Shown: positions 54,215 to 64,000 of the stretch, piece by piece
How positions within the stretch are numbered: position 1 is the stretch's first letter
Layout of the letters: the number at the start of each line of letters is the position of its first letter
Assembly: GCF_001039355.2 (NCBI RefSeq)
Contig: NW_019775660.1
Coordinates: forward strand, 149,504-213,503
DNA length: 64,000 nucleotides
Origin: Lingula anatina
Lineage: Eukaryota > Brachiopoda > Lingulata > Lingulida > Lingulidae
Reading direction: 5' to 3'
Notes under the pieces: model-generated
Told to the model about the DNA's origin: nothing
Databases searched by the model: none
Seen by the model: only the letters and a program-made list of their open reading frames with translations
Made by a program: the position numbers and the translations under genes

Positions 54215-57200
54215 TCAGCCGGAATCTTTCCTTGACTTGTCCTAACAAAGACCACAAATCGTTAGTGTATTGAAAAACAAAGAAAAGTGTGCTCTAGCTT
54301 AGAATAAAGTGAAAAGGAAAATGATTTCTTAATTCTCTGACTTTTATGAACTTTTGCTATCCCTATCCCTCTGCTAACCACTATCCGTACTGATGTTACA
54401 TTTTAGTTAAGTGAAAAATGAAGAATACGTTAACAAATGCCAGTATTTGTGTGAATTAATGGATGCTTGGGTTATAAAATATATTGAACAATTAAACAAG
54501 AAGAGATCTGGAACTGAATCTGTCAATACTGCCACGCACACACGCACACATGCACGTGCATACGTACGCACACGCGCAAACACACGCACTACAGTGACAG
54601 GCCAAGTACACAAGACTTGGAACGGAATCATTCAATACAATCATACACACGCGCCCACGCACGCTCGCACACACACACGCACTACAATGACAGGTTATCT
54701 GCACCAACTTATTTATATTTACCTAATCACAGGGACTTCTTACCTGGGAGTCGCGTTCTATAAAAGTCTCCAGCATCACATCTTCGTACTTCTTTCCAGC
54801 GCAAATTTCATCCGACTTTTCAAAATCCAGCATTTTGCTTGACTTTCCATAGAACAATCTTCTGTATCCTGGCAGTATGTACAGCTCGTCTACGTCACTG
54901 GGATGGGTCGGACCTTAAAGTATAAAAGATTTTATAAGAATTTATATTGACCAGAAAAAAATAGACAAATCTAAACAACTTAGCATGCAGGCAAACATGC
55001 ATATATGCAGACATCAAAGGAGAAAAACGCTGTCAAGTACATGTAAAGGCTAAATATAATTATTGTGTAATTTTCGTGATAATAATCCGAATATGCAATT
55101 TTCGGACTGAACCTTTTTTTATCAAATGAAACCCAACAGTGAAGTAAAAATAAAACAAAAGCAACGTTCTGCAATAACATTGTCTGCATATAAAAAGAAC
55201 TAAATACACTAGTAATTTACATATGAAAAGGACACTCATTTAATCATAATAAATGACAGCATAACATAAAAATTCAGGACAATGCAGATTGATATAATAG
55301 TACTGAAGGTGATATTACCTATTCACGTATTATATTTCATATATATGTTTCGGTGTTTTGCAGAATTAATGTAATATTGATTGCCTAACAGATGAGTAGT
55401 AACCTAAGCCAAGAGGTGGAAAACAATGAGAAAAACGAGACAAGCTGCTGCACAATATAATATTTAATACTGCTTTTTCAAGCTTTCATATGTTGTATTC
55501 GCGAGGTTTCTTTACGCGAGGAACGGGGGCGTCTCGATAGTCCGAAGGTTCATTGGTCCGAAGATTCATTGGTCCGAAAAGTGGTAACATTTTTATCGAT
55601 TTTTTTAATCAAGAGTTCATAGGTCCGAAGGTTCTATAGTGAACATTCGGACCAATGAACCTTCGGACTATTGAACCTTCGGACTATCGCTACGGCCCCG
55701 AGGAACATCCAGGAAGGCTTGTGTCGGTGAAGCTTTCATATTCTTTTGCCGTATGTCATATTCTTGTAAAGTAGAAGGAGGTATCAAAATAGGAAACAGA
55801 ATCAAAGTAACTTTCACATTTACTGCCCATAACATTAATCGAATTTACGAATAAAATTTAAAAAATGAAATTCGTTATATTTCAGGAAGAAGCACCCACC
55901 GGACAGCAGAGCCACCTATCGTCAATTTACCTGTTATCAAACTGACTATCATACCGACCAGCAGCGTCAGCAGAATCCCGATGCAACCATACCACATGTA
56001 AGATATAGCGTATAAGTATTCAAGTCCTGTTCTGCAATGAAACAATGTGATGTGATAAATTAGAGGAAAACACCGGTCCAAATAATTTTTCGGTACTAAA
56101 AATAATTAAGAATCGGTAATATTATGCGCACATCCTTTCATTAAAATGTAAAATTCTTATTTTCCTCCAATCCCTTATTCATTCGATTGTCGAAAATAAT
56201 TGCCAATTTAAAATGTGTTCAGCGAAACACAATTATTTTCACTCTCCTTACTTTTAAATAAAAACAAGAAGCGAGAAGGGCTTCCTCATTGATTGTGTTG
56301 AAAACAAAATGTTGGTAATACATGATATAAAAAACCCACTTCACTTTGTACTTACAATGTATACTCTGCGCCAGGTGATTCTGTTCCGTTTAGATATCCC
56401 ATGGATGTTGTCTCTAGCGCACCTGTTGACGTCATATATGACGTCATATACGACGTCACGTTATCGAACGTCACATTTTCCGCGGTGAAATGGCACCCGC
56501 TAATAGGGACGGGTTCTACAGGAGGATTGTAGGATTTGATTTTGGTGACGTAGGCACCGATGGAAATCCAGAACAACAACCCGAAAGAGGACAGAGCTCC
56601 AACACAAGCACCCTTGTTAAGGAAAAGCAATGAACAAAATTCAATTATCATCGCTTTGATACACCTTTGACGATACGATCTAAGTGCAATTCTTACTCTT
56701 AAGATCAAATTAAACAACTTTTAGAACATTTTGAATTATTAGACGTAAACTGATCGTTATTTTAATTCGTATATGCTAGTATTGTTATGCAGAGACCTAC
56801 AGCTACATGTAATTACTATTAAACATGTGACAATGAAATGCGTTAAAGATAGGTCTCTGGACTGCCATACGTACTATCCAATTAGCCCAGGGGAAGAGAC
56901 CTCCAAGTAAGAATAAACCAGCAAGAGGACCCGCTGTAGCTCCTCCAAAGCTTAATGATATCTGAAACACAGAGATTGAGATTTATTAATTGGTAAAAGC
57001 GATTTCCGAAATTTATTTAAGCGTAGCATTTGACTAGCATCCTTAGCACTTGACATGTCATATCATAGTAACGGTTACTTGTGTAAGAATGGAAGAATAC
57101 ATATAAATATCTATTGGTTTTTTTACCACTAGGGCAAATCTAGGATAGGTCATTTACAATAATTTTAGAATGCAGTGATGAGGATTCTATTTTTTCTAGA

Positions 57201-58874
57201 TAGTGTAGATACATTAACAGACAGAAAAACATTCTGACAGACATATAGTTAGTGTTCGTTACCTGGGTAACGGGACCTCCCACCGTCATGCACAGAAAGG
57301 CTACCAGCATGCCCAAAACACCAACAATAACGACTGGAATGTTAACAGTCTTATTGAGCTTTGTGTGCGATAGATATGTTTAAATTAAAAGTTCAGAACA
57401 GCTTTAATCAAAACACAGTGATCAAAGACTATATATTGCTAGGTTGTCAGCTAATCAAAGGCGAAAATTATTACTTTATTATTTTATTATTATTTACAGA
57501 AATACACAGTTCATGGACTAGCTAAGTACATTGGTCGTCAAAGTTTTCCTGCATATTTTCGAAGCAGACTGAACCAACCTATGCCCGCGACATGCAAAGA
57601 AAAGCCGCCTGAGATTTTTCCCAGGTAAATTCGTTTTAAATGTTTATCAGTGACCCTCCAAAAAGGGAAAATCTGTTTTATTACCTACGGTCTTGGTAAA
57701 CAGTGTTTGTTTCCAGTCAGGCCAGTGACTAAAGTGAGGTTTGAAATAATCCTCCCATATAATAGCCGCTGAGCCGTTCATTGTGGACGAATTGGAACTA
57801 CAAGAGAAAAAATAATTAATCTGAACATCAAGCAAAACATTTTGAATAACGGATAAGTCCCATTCCATTATATCTAAAAAACCTTAATAATACCCCGAGA
57901 TATAATGGTCGTTATTTTGTGAACATGTTCGGATGTGCCATACCCTAAGATAAACGCAAAAGTATTGACATTTTCAGGGGCATAACAATCTTTGCTTTCC
58001 TTGCATTGTGTGCTTTCAATATCCTCTGCGATAATTTTTTAATATTTTAAAATACAACCAAGTACCTCAGTGCTCCACTAAATAGAGTGGCAAGAAATAG
58101 CCCGGAGACGCCTGGATTGGACTCGAATATCTCACTAACAAACAAAGACAGCATCTGAAAGACAACAGGGATAACCTAATCAAACAGTCACAACACTTTA
58201 AGGCTCCGGTCAAAAACTTTTACTTTGCCCCGGTTCTTTTGGAACACGTATTTTATTTCTCAGATGCAAAAAAATTGATAAACTAGCAAATGTGTATATA
58301 GGTATATAAATGGTATGAAAATTACGTTATTTTTTATTTTGAATATACGTGATGGGCCTACACTGCTAACAGTAACATTTTATAGTTTTTTTGTGATTAG
58401 CACTGCAAAAGTCTGCTAGGCAAGATCGAGATCAAACCTGATTTCCAGAGTTAATATTTTCTTGTGATTGCATTGGATCACACGCCAGCTGGGTGTAGTA
58501 GGTATACACGATCATGCCGAGCAAACAGACCGGTATAGACAGAGAGAGAAGACCGGGGATGTTGAGGAATACTGCCCTGGAAACGTAATAGGAGATTTTA
58601 CGAACAATCTGAAAGTAGTGGTCGCGAACCAATCAATCAATCAGGCTCATTCTCTTTAACTGAAATTTAGTTATTCAGTGAATCTACACTGTTTCTACTA
58701 TTTCGTAGATATAAAAACTACACCGAATAAAATCTAAGCACACTTTTTCCATGCTTATGAACTACATAGATTAAGGAAAATAAACGACGATGCTGTAAGA
58801 TACCAAACACTGATTGTAACACCACCAATTATTTATGGAGTGTCTCTTCTCGCTCTCTCCCACCCCCTCAAAAC

Positions 58875-58945
<71 letters not shown>

Positions 58946-59919
58946 ACTTACCATCTTGCCTGTGTTTTCGACTTAGCTGTTGATATTCTCTGTATGGAGG
59001 CTTGATTGGTGGCGTACACACCAAACCAGGTGAAGGCCGATCCAATGACGACTCCCCAGAATGTGTGACGAGTTGTAGGGTTAGGATCCAATCTTTAGGA
59101 AAATATGAAGAGAAATAATTTTTATTTTTTATTGATACCATTACCGTTTGTGCAACTAATTTTGTAACCAATCGCCCCCACTATGGTCTACATATGTTTT
59201 TGAATCTGCCTTCCTAAAACTGAAACAGAGGCCGCTAGCTACCTGAACAAATCTAAAAACTCTTACAGTCCGGCCTCAGTTTTACTTCCATCTGGCGAGT
59301 GATCAGTGATAAGGTTGCAGACTTCACCTCAAAACGATTATATCAAATAATATTCTCTGAAGTAGTCTAAGACCCCATTCCCAGAGATTAGATCGATCCA
59401 ACTAGATCAACCTAACTCCCTGGGGGTTCACGCTTAATAGCTGTCAGCCGAGCGGGCACGAAAGTTAATTACCCCCTTACAGCTTGTAGTAGGCGGGACG
59501 TATTATCTGACAGTAATCTAGTGAGACTCCCCACGAGGATAGATCGATCTAAGATCTATGGGAATGCGCTCTAAATCATGATGTACCGGGGTAAACTCAC
59601 ATAAGCACTTCCATACGGCCTCCGTCGTACACTGTGTTCCATACATTTTCTATCCCTCCCGCCACAGAGAGACCCTTGAAATAAAGTGATACAGGCATTT
59701 TATTGGCCTCCAAAACCACTTGGAAGCTAATTCAGTCATTACAGTTATTATCGTTTATCTCAAATTGATCGTTTGGAGTGGATTTTTCTAGTTTGTTGCC
59801 AACTGAAGTTATTATGGACATTGCTCCCACTGTAACTCGAATGAATCCGAAACCAAATTTATCACATTTTCTGGTGTCAAAGAATCCGTTTTAAGTAGTG
59901 TGTAATTATCATATAATGT

Positions 59920-59973
<54 letters not shown>

Positions 59974-61561
59974 TACCTTGCCCAGTACGGCAAATATTCC
60001 AGCCTCCATCACAAGAAACTGAAAGACGTCAGTCCACAGCACCGCCTTCATGCCACCCTGAAATCACAATAATTGTAAAATGAAAACTTATACAGTCCAA
60101 TCTTTTCCTATATTTCTATGGATATTGGTGATCATCTTGGATATTTAAAGTTGTTCAAGTTCCCATAGTGAAGTAAAAAATATCATAGCAATAACTATTT
60201 TTTTGGTTTTCGAGAATTTTGCCTTTATTTTGGTAGTAAATTATAACCTTAGAAAATACCCCTGGCACGCTTAATCGAGTTCCTTTTTAAAAACTGCAAA
60301 CTAATTGACAGAAATAGCTGATGAACACAAAAACAAAGCAGATGTACGTTTTAATAAACGTTTAATATAAGATGTAGAATTTTCAGTTTATCACAGCTGG
60401 GGCGTTACGTACTGTACCCTGTATGTACCCGATTGGATGCATGGAAATAGGAAATAACTTGCAATACATGAATTCCTATAAAGTCATATATAGGACATTG
60501 TATAGATAGTATTTGTAAGGGTTAGCATGTATATATAGTGTAGATATACTCACTATAGAGGTGTAGAAGGTGGACACAAGGGAAGCGATAAGAATGGACA
60601 TCCACAGAGGAAACCCTGTCACTGTGAACAGACCGATATCTGAGTTAAGATATTTTCTTCGCAAAAGTATGGCTAACACTCTTATAGTATTGCGTAATGT
60701 TACGTGTCATGAACTGCTAAGTATATTCTTTTTTAGGAATTAAGACTTATCTCTGCTGTGCTTTTAGCAGAATACTTATTTGATCCTGCCTATAAGCATT
60801 TTAATTAAATCAAATTAAAATTTTATTTAAAATGGATGATCGACATTACACATACACGTACTTAACGAAAATAAAAAAAAATGTTTTAAATTTCTTTAAG
60901 ATACAAATGAGGAGATGGCTATGTCGGCGCAGAGAGAGAGAGAGAGAGATAGTGAGAGAGTGAGAGAGAAGGAAAGTGAGAGAGGGAAGAAGTGAGGGAA
61001 GAGAGAGAGAGAGAGTGAAGACAGAAAATGTGCCAAAACCGGAAGTACCAGCTTCTACTGCTGTTGAAGGAGCGTATGTTGCTGTTCCCATGTACAGAAT
61101 CTATGATTAAAATTAAAGACATCCATATTATAATACATACAATCATACACATAAATAATTATATATAGTATTTCTATAACAATTTTCAATTCATAATAAA
61201 GTGGGAAATAAAACGCGACACATTTTATAAGAAATATCTTCATGATAACAATAGCATTTTAATCATATTACACCAAATAAGAAGGATTTTCTAGCGAAAT
61301 AAAAAGTCGGCCAATATTGAAAATTAAATCTCGCGGTAATAAACTTTAGCACGCCCCTTACGCGTGTTTGACACTAGAAGTTAAATATATCTTTAGACGA
61401 TTAAACTGCTTTGCAATGTTGAGGTCAACTCTGTCACTTTAAAATGCGGGTAAGTGCGCGTGTGTGTGTGTGCACCAACTCACCCCTCCTAGTAAACCCA
61501 TGAAAGACCCCACCCTACTGACTGCCTTTGATTGGAATCTTCTCTCAAGGTACTGTAATTG

Positions 61562-61628
<67 letters not shown>

Positions 61629-61649
61629 TAATGAGGGGTAATTTCAGAA

Positions 61650-61710
<61 letters not shown>

Positions 61711-62394
61711 CTTCTTAAGTAAATTAATAGATACATAAATAAGTTAAATGCGTACAAAAATGAAATTATAGAACAAATTTAAGCCGAGACAAGTATACAC
61801 CATATCAAGTAAAAAGATGGGAAGTTAGAAGGAGTTGGGATAAGGAGAAAACCAGGCCAGATGGAGAAGCTCGCTGGAAAAAATTACTAACCTCGAAAGA
61901 ACTGGTAAGATTCAGGGGTCTGTAAAAGGGCACAATAGCCAGACCAGTTAAGAAGATGGCAATCGCAACGCCAACATTTGTCATCCAAAATATCACCCCT
62001 GAAAAGAAAAAAATATAAAAATTATTACACACGTTTCAATATGAAAACAGTTCAGAAAGACAATCAATCCGTTATGAAATATCTCCAGTCTCATTCATTC
62101 GCTCATATAGAACGTCTCAAAGATAAAATAAACGCACAAACAAGCAGCAAATGCTGAAAAAAACTCACCATGTAAATAGATTTCCGCCGTGTACCCTAAA
62201 ATCATGATGGCTGACTGGAAGGACACCAGTAATGACAGGGCTATCGGCACTAGCCCCATCTGTCGGTTTGCAAGCAGGTATTCTTTGGTGGTTTTTTGTC
62301 TCCCTCCCACCAACGAGTAGAAGATGCCGATGGCGGCCGACATGAACATAAGAACGCCGAAGACGATGTAGTCCGCGGCGACCAGGCCTCCCAT
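54215..62394 (-). CDS. SLC5-family Na+-coupled solute transporter (SMCT-like)
   Basis: Seventeen coding exons join with matching phases into 623 aa: 62394-62169, 61998-61892, 61552-61484, 61100-61049, 60621-60554, 60057-59977, 59674-59601, 59092-58952, 58576-58438, 58154-58066, 57797-57685, 57333-57263, 56961-56875, 56612-56356, 56031-55931, 54913-54744, 54241-54215. Length fits SLC5A8/A12 and SLC5A6. Family signatures are DYIVFGVLMFMSAAIGIFYS (TM1), KEYLLANRQMGLVPIALSL, VTGFPLWMSILIASLVSTFY, GGMKAVLWTDVFQF, HTFWGVVIGSAFTWFGVYAT, GVSGLFLATLFSGALS (Na+-site region) and SLSFGGATAGPLAGLFLLGG. About 13 membrane helices with an N-glycosylated loop (ENVTFDNVT) are expected. It would co-import a monocarboxylate or vitamin-like anion with Na+ at the plasma membrane; substrate is inferred. 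The ATG at 62394 is chosen because it precedes TM1 directly, but the exon is open 5' of it. Confidence 0.9.
55525..55699. mobile_element. MITE-like element built of TTCATTGGTCCGAAG repeats
   Basis: Ends gtctcgatagtccgaaggtt and aaccttcggactatcgctac are inverted repeats. Inside, ttcattggtccgaag occurs twice in one direction and the complementary cggaccaatgaaccttcgga on the other side. It lies in the SLC5 intron between exons 15 and 16. Confidence 0.72.
58879..58947. repeat. (CT)n(CA)n microsatellite at SLC5 exon 8 donor
   Basis: A CT tract followed by a CA tract that ends three bases from the exon 8 donor (58951). In transcript sense the donor GTAAGTG runs straight into (TG)n then (AG)n. Confidence 0.92.
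59376..59566. mobile_element. MITE-like element, family 4, copy 2
   Basis: Ends attcccagagattagatcga and tcgatctaagatctatggga; the internal cagtaatctagtgagactcc matches 15017-15229. It lies between SLC5 exons 7 and 8. Confidence 0.7.
59925..59971. repeat. (GA)n microsatellite at SLC5 exon 6 donor
   Basis: In transcript sense the donor GTACGC is followed at once by about 23 TC units. Confidence 0.92.
60930..61017. repeat. Purine-rich (GA)n-like tract
   Basis: An imperfect GA/GGAA tract in the SLC5 intron after exon 4, ending about 30 bases from that exon's donor. Leu-Ser-rich open frames here are artefacts. Confidence 0.85.
61565..61710. repeat. (AAT)n/(ATT)n palindrome and (GATA)n tract
   Basis: AAT triplets switch to ATT triplets near 61604, making a self-complementary tract, followed at 61651-61710 by about 15 GATA units. 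Both lie in the SLC5 intron just upstream of exon 3. Confidence 0.92.
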
Positions 62395-62459
62395 ACTGTC
62401 TGGCGTCTGGAAATATAGAAAAAATTGTGGAAATTGAAGAAAAAGAAGGAAGTATTAAG

Positions 62460-63552
62460 CATAATGATCGTTGACTGTTAGATTGTGCGGTTTGGGAACT
62501 TGTTCAGTATTTTAAATCGTAATTAAAAAGGAGAGTGGTACAGATGAAGTCCGACAGCCACAGTTAATTTTTTAATAATTATGATTTATTCTAAAGTTAA
62601 AAAGAAAGAAGGTGCTGGGCATCGGATTGTTAAAAGATTGTTAATTTCTGGTCCTTGCTCTTCCTACCACCGGGATGACTCACGGCTGTAAAATTTTAAA
62701 GATTATAAATGTTATAAAGAAGATTGCACATAGCTACGTGCGCTTAGCACAAATGGGCGTATATAACGAGGAAGGTACAGCGTAGAACATTATGGATCAC
62801 GTGCCCCCCACCCAAACACACACACACACAAAAAAAAGAAGGAAATTAGGAAAAAAGAAAAACAGATTGAATTGACTAATGACACAAAAGCTTATAAATC
62901 TTAATGCAGAGGTCCACGCCTACTTCTCCATCAAACTCTTAATTAGCTAAATTACTTTACAGCTGCAATATACTCGTAGATGCATACATTTTATTGGACT
63001 CAAGTTTAACGAGATTAAGATATAGAGAAAAAATCTTGTCGTTTTAGTTGCTATTTCTGCATGCTAAATATATAAATTTAGGGGGAGTCACGCGCGCCCC
63101 GTGCCTCTCACTGCCACAAGAGGATAATGTGTCAAAGGGTGCTAAAAGCATATACAAAGGCCGAAGATCGGTCTTCCGTTAATGCCCATAATTTTAGTTT
63201 ACTGGGACCCCAATGTAAATCAATGATAGTACACTTTAAAAGTGAGATAAATGTCAAATGATTTAGACCAATAAAATAGTCTCTGTTAGTGGACTCTTGC
63301 GGATTATCCTATACTATACCAAACTAACGTTCAAACGAACCTTGTGCCTTTAAAGTTCGAAAGTTATACGTTAGCGTTTCAGCTGTACCGGTATCTTATG
63401 AGAAATTGACAGTATAATGCCTTGGCTTTCAAGTAAGAGAGTTACCTAAACGCCCCCCCCCCTCGCCAAATATCAATTAACTTCGCATAAACATTAGGTA
63501 AAAAGCAAGTGGAGAACTTGCAAAAAAGCACAAAGTCCACTGTAGCCGGTGG
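62460..63552. other. SLC5 5' intron or upstream region, no gene seen
   Basis: AT-rich with (CA)n (62817-62829) and C/G runs. No supported coding sequence. Confidence 0.5.
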
Positions 63553-63820
63553 GGGATTTAAAGGGGGGGTCAGAGGGGGTCCTGATCCACCCTTTCGATT
63601 TCTGATTTCCTCTTGAAATGAGAATTTTGACTAGCTGAATCATAGTTCTAAACCGTACCAAATGGTACCGTTCGCCTTCTAAACTACCAAAATTCTTCGG
63701 TACCGAACCTCACGCCAAGTGTGTGTGTGTGTGTGTGTGGGAGGAGAAGGGGGGGGGGGAGGGTCGGCTTCGCATCCGAGGACCCCCCCCCTTCAAATAA
63801 TCCTGGATCCGCCCCTGCCT
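63553..63820. repeat. Dispersed repeat, family 6, copy 2
   Basis: Shares tgactagctgaatcatagtt, ctaaaccgtaccaaa, ggtcggcttcgcatccgagg and caaataatcctggatccgcc with 53293-53540. A (TG)n insertion at 63719-63738 and longer G/C runs distinguish it. Confidence 0.65.
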
Positions 63821-63921
63821 GTAGCGTCCAACCTCTCAAAGCATACCGGTACATCTCGACGTGAAAAGACTTTAAATCAACTCATCACGATTTTAGCAGA
63901 TTCACTTAAATGTTTACTTAC

Positions 63922-64000
63922 CTGTAGGTCCTTAAATAGAGTGGATTCACAGGTGTTTGAAAGAGGTGTCAAGTCGGTATGATTTCGTTCGGCTGTTATG
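63922..64000 (-). CDS. Probable upstream exon of the SLC5 gene (partial)
   Basis: A strong donor (CTACAG|GTAAGT at 63921) closes sequence that has one open frame to the window edge (encoding HTDLTPLSNTCESTLFKDLQ at its end). That frame is in phase with exon 62406-62169 and would read on as TPDSMGGLVAAD. It may be an N-terminal coding extension or only 5' leader; the upstream part lies outside the window. Confidence 0.45.

Noticed and set aside
57334-57360. Upstream extension of SLC5 exon 12 (LNKTVNI)
   Set aside because: It looks like protein in another frame, but joining it to exon 11 meets a stop; the acceptor at 57334/57335 (ttaacattccag) gives the correct phase.
1-64000. CRISPR array, prophage, operon or bacterial mobile island
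   Set aside because: All genes are spliced metazoan families; the direct repeats present are microsatellites or dispersed transposon-like elements, not regularly spaced unique-spacer arrays.

Overview
This is a eukaryotic nuclear window from an AT-rich invertebrate animal. The evidence is long spliced genes with GT-AG introns, a tRNA-derived SINE, a non-LTR retrotransposon relic, many short inverted-repeat elements and abundant microsatellites. The protein set (tandem CHST-type sulfotransferases, a three-cupredoxin laccase with the metazoan cysteine-rich N-terminus, a somatomedin-B-like secreted protein, mARC, two rhodopsin-class GPCRs, an SLC5 transporter) fits a marine invertebrate such as a mollusc, annelid, brachiopod or lancelet; I cannot fix the phylum. 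Poly-C/poly-G runs, a 51-N gap and a single-N junction show that it is a draft assembly.

Layout. (1) 1-14640: a degenerate tandem array of two-exon carbohydrate sulfotransferase genes, all on the minus strand. Two are intact (3429-5228 and 9126-13856). A third first exon lies at 590-669. A fourth unit has lost its whole coding body (about 6210-6625). Each unit carries the same upstream module with a TCTCGCGA-type palindrome and an AAGATGGC box. A decayed retrotransposon sits in the intron of the right-hand gene. (2) 15880-19457: a three-exon secreted protein with a somatomedin-B-like domain, minus strand, with a TATA/Inr core promoter. (3) 22868-31470: a ten-exon multicopper oxidase (laccase), minus strand, 676 aa, possibly membrane-anchored at its C-terminus. 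(4) 34765-40772: a peptide-receptor-like GPCR, plus strand, with a predicted TATA promoter and 5' leader; a SINE lies in its intron. (5) 41641-47014: mARC (MOSC-domain amidoxime reductase), minus strand, six exons, with exon 5 apparently duplicated by misassembly. (6) 48687-49844: an intronless orphan GPCR with a long extracellular loop 1. (7) 54215-62394: a 17-coding-exon SLC5 (SMCT-like) transporter, minus strand, with a probable upstream exon at 63922-64000.

For the multi-exon genes I joined exons by hand from splice-site sequence and reading phase. In the laccase, mARC, SLC5, SMB and GPCR models and in both sulfotransferases, every junction keeps the frame and the total length is a multiple of three. 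Apart from the sulfotransferase array, the genes look functionally unrelated neighbours. The strongest leads are the sulfotransferase array (shared promoter module, mosaic divergence between copies, changed 5'-PAPS motif, clean loss of one coding body), the unusual GPCRs, and several small inverted-repeat families whose copies date events in the array.
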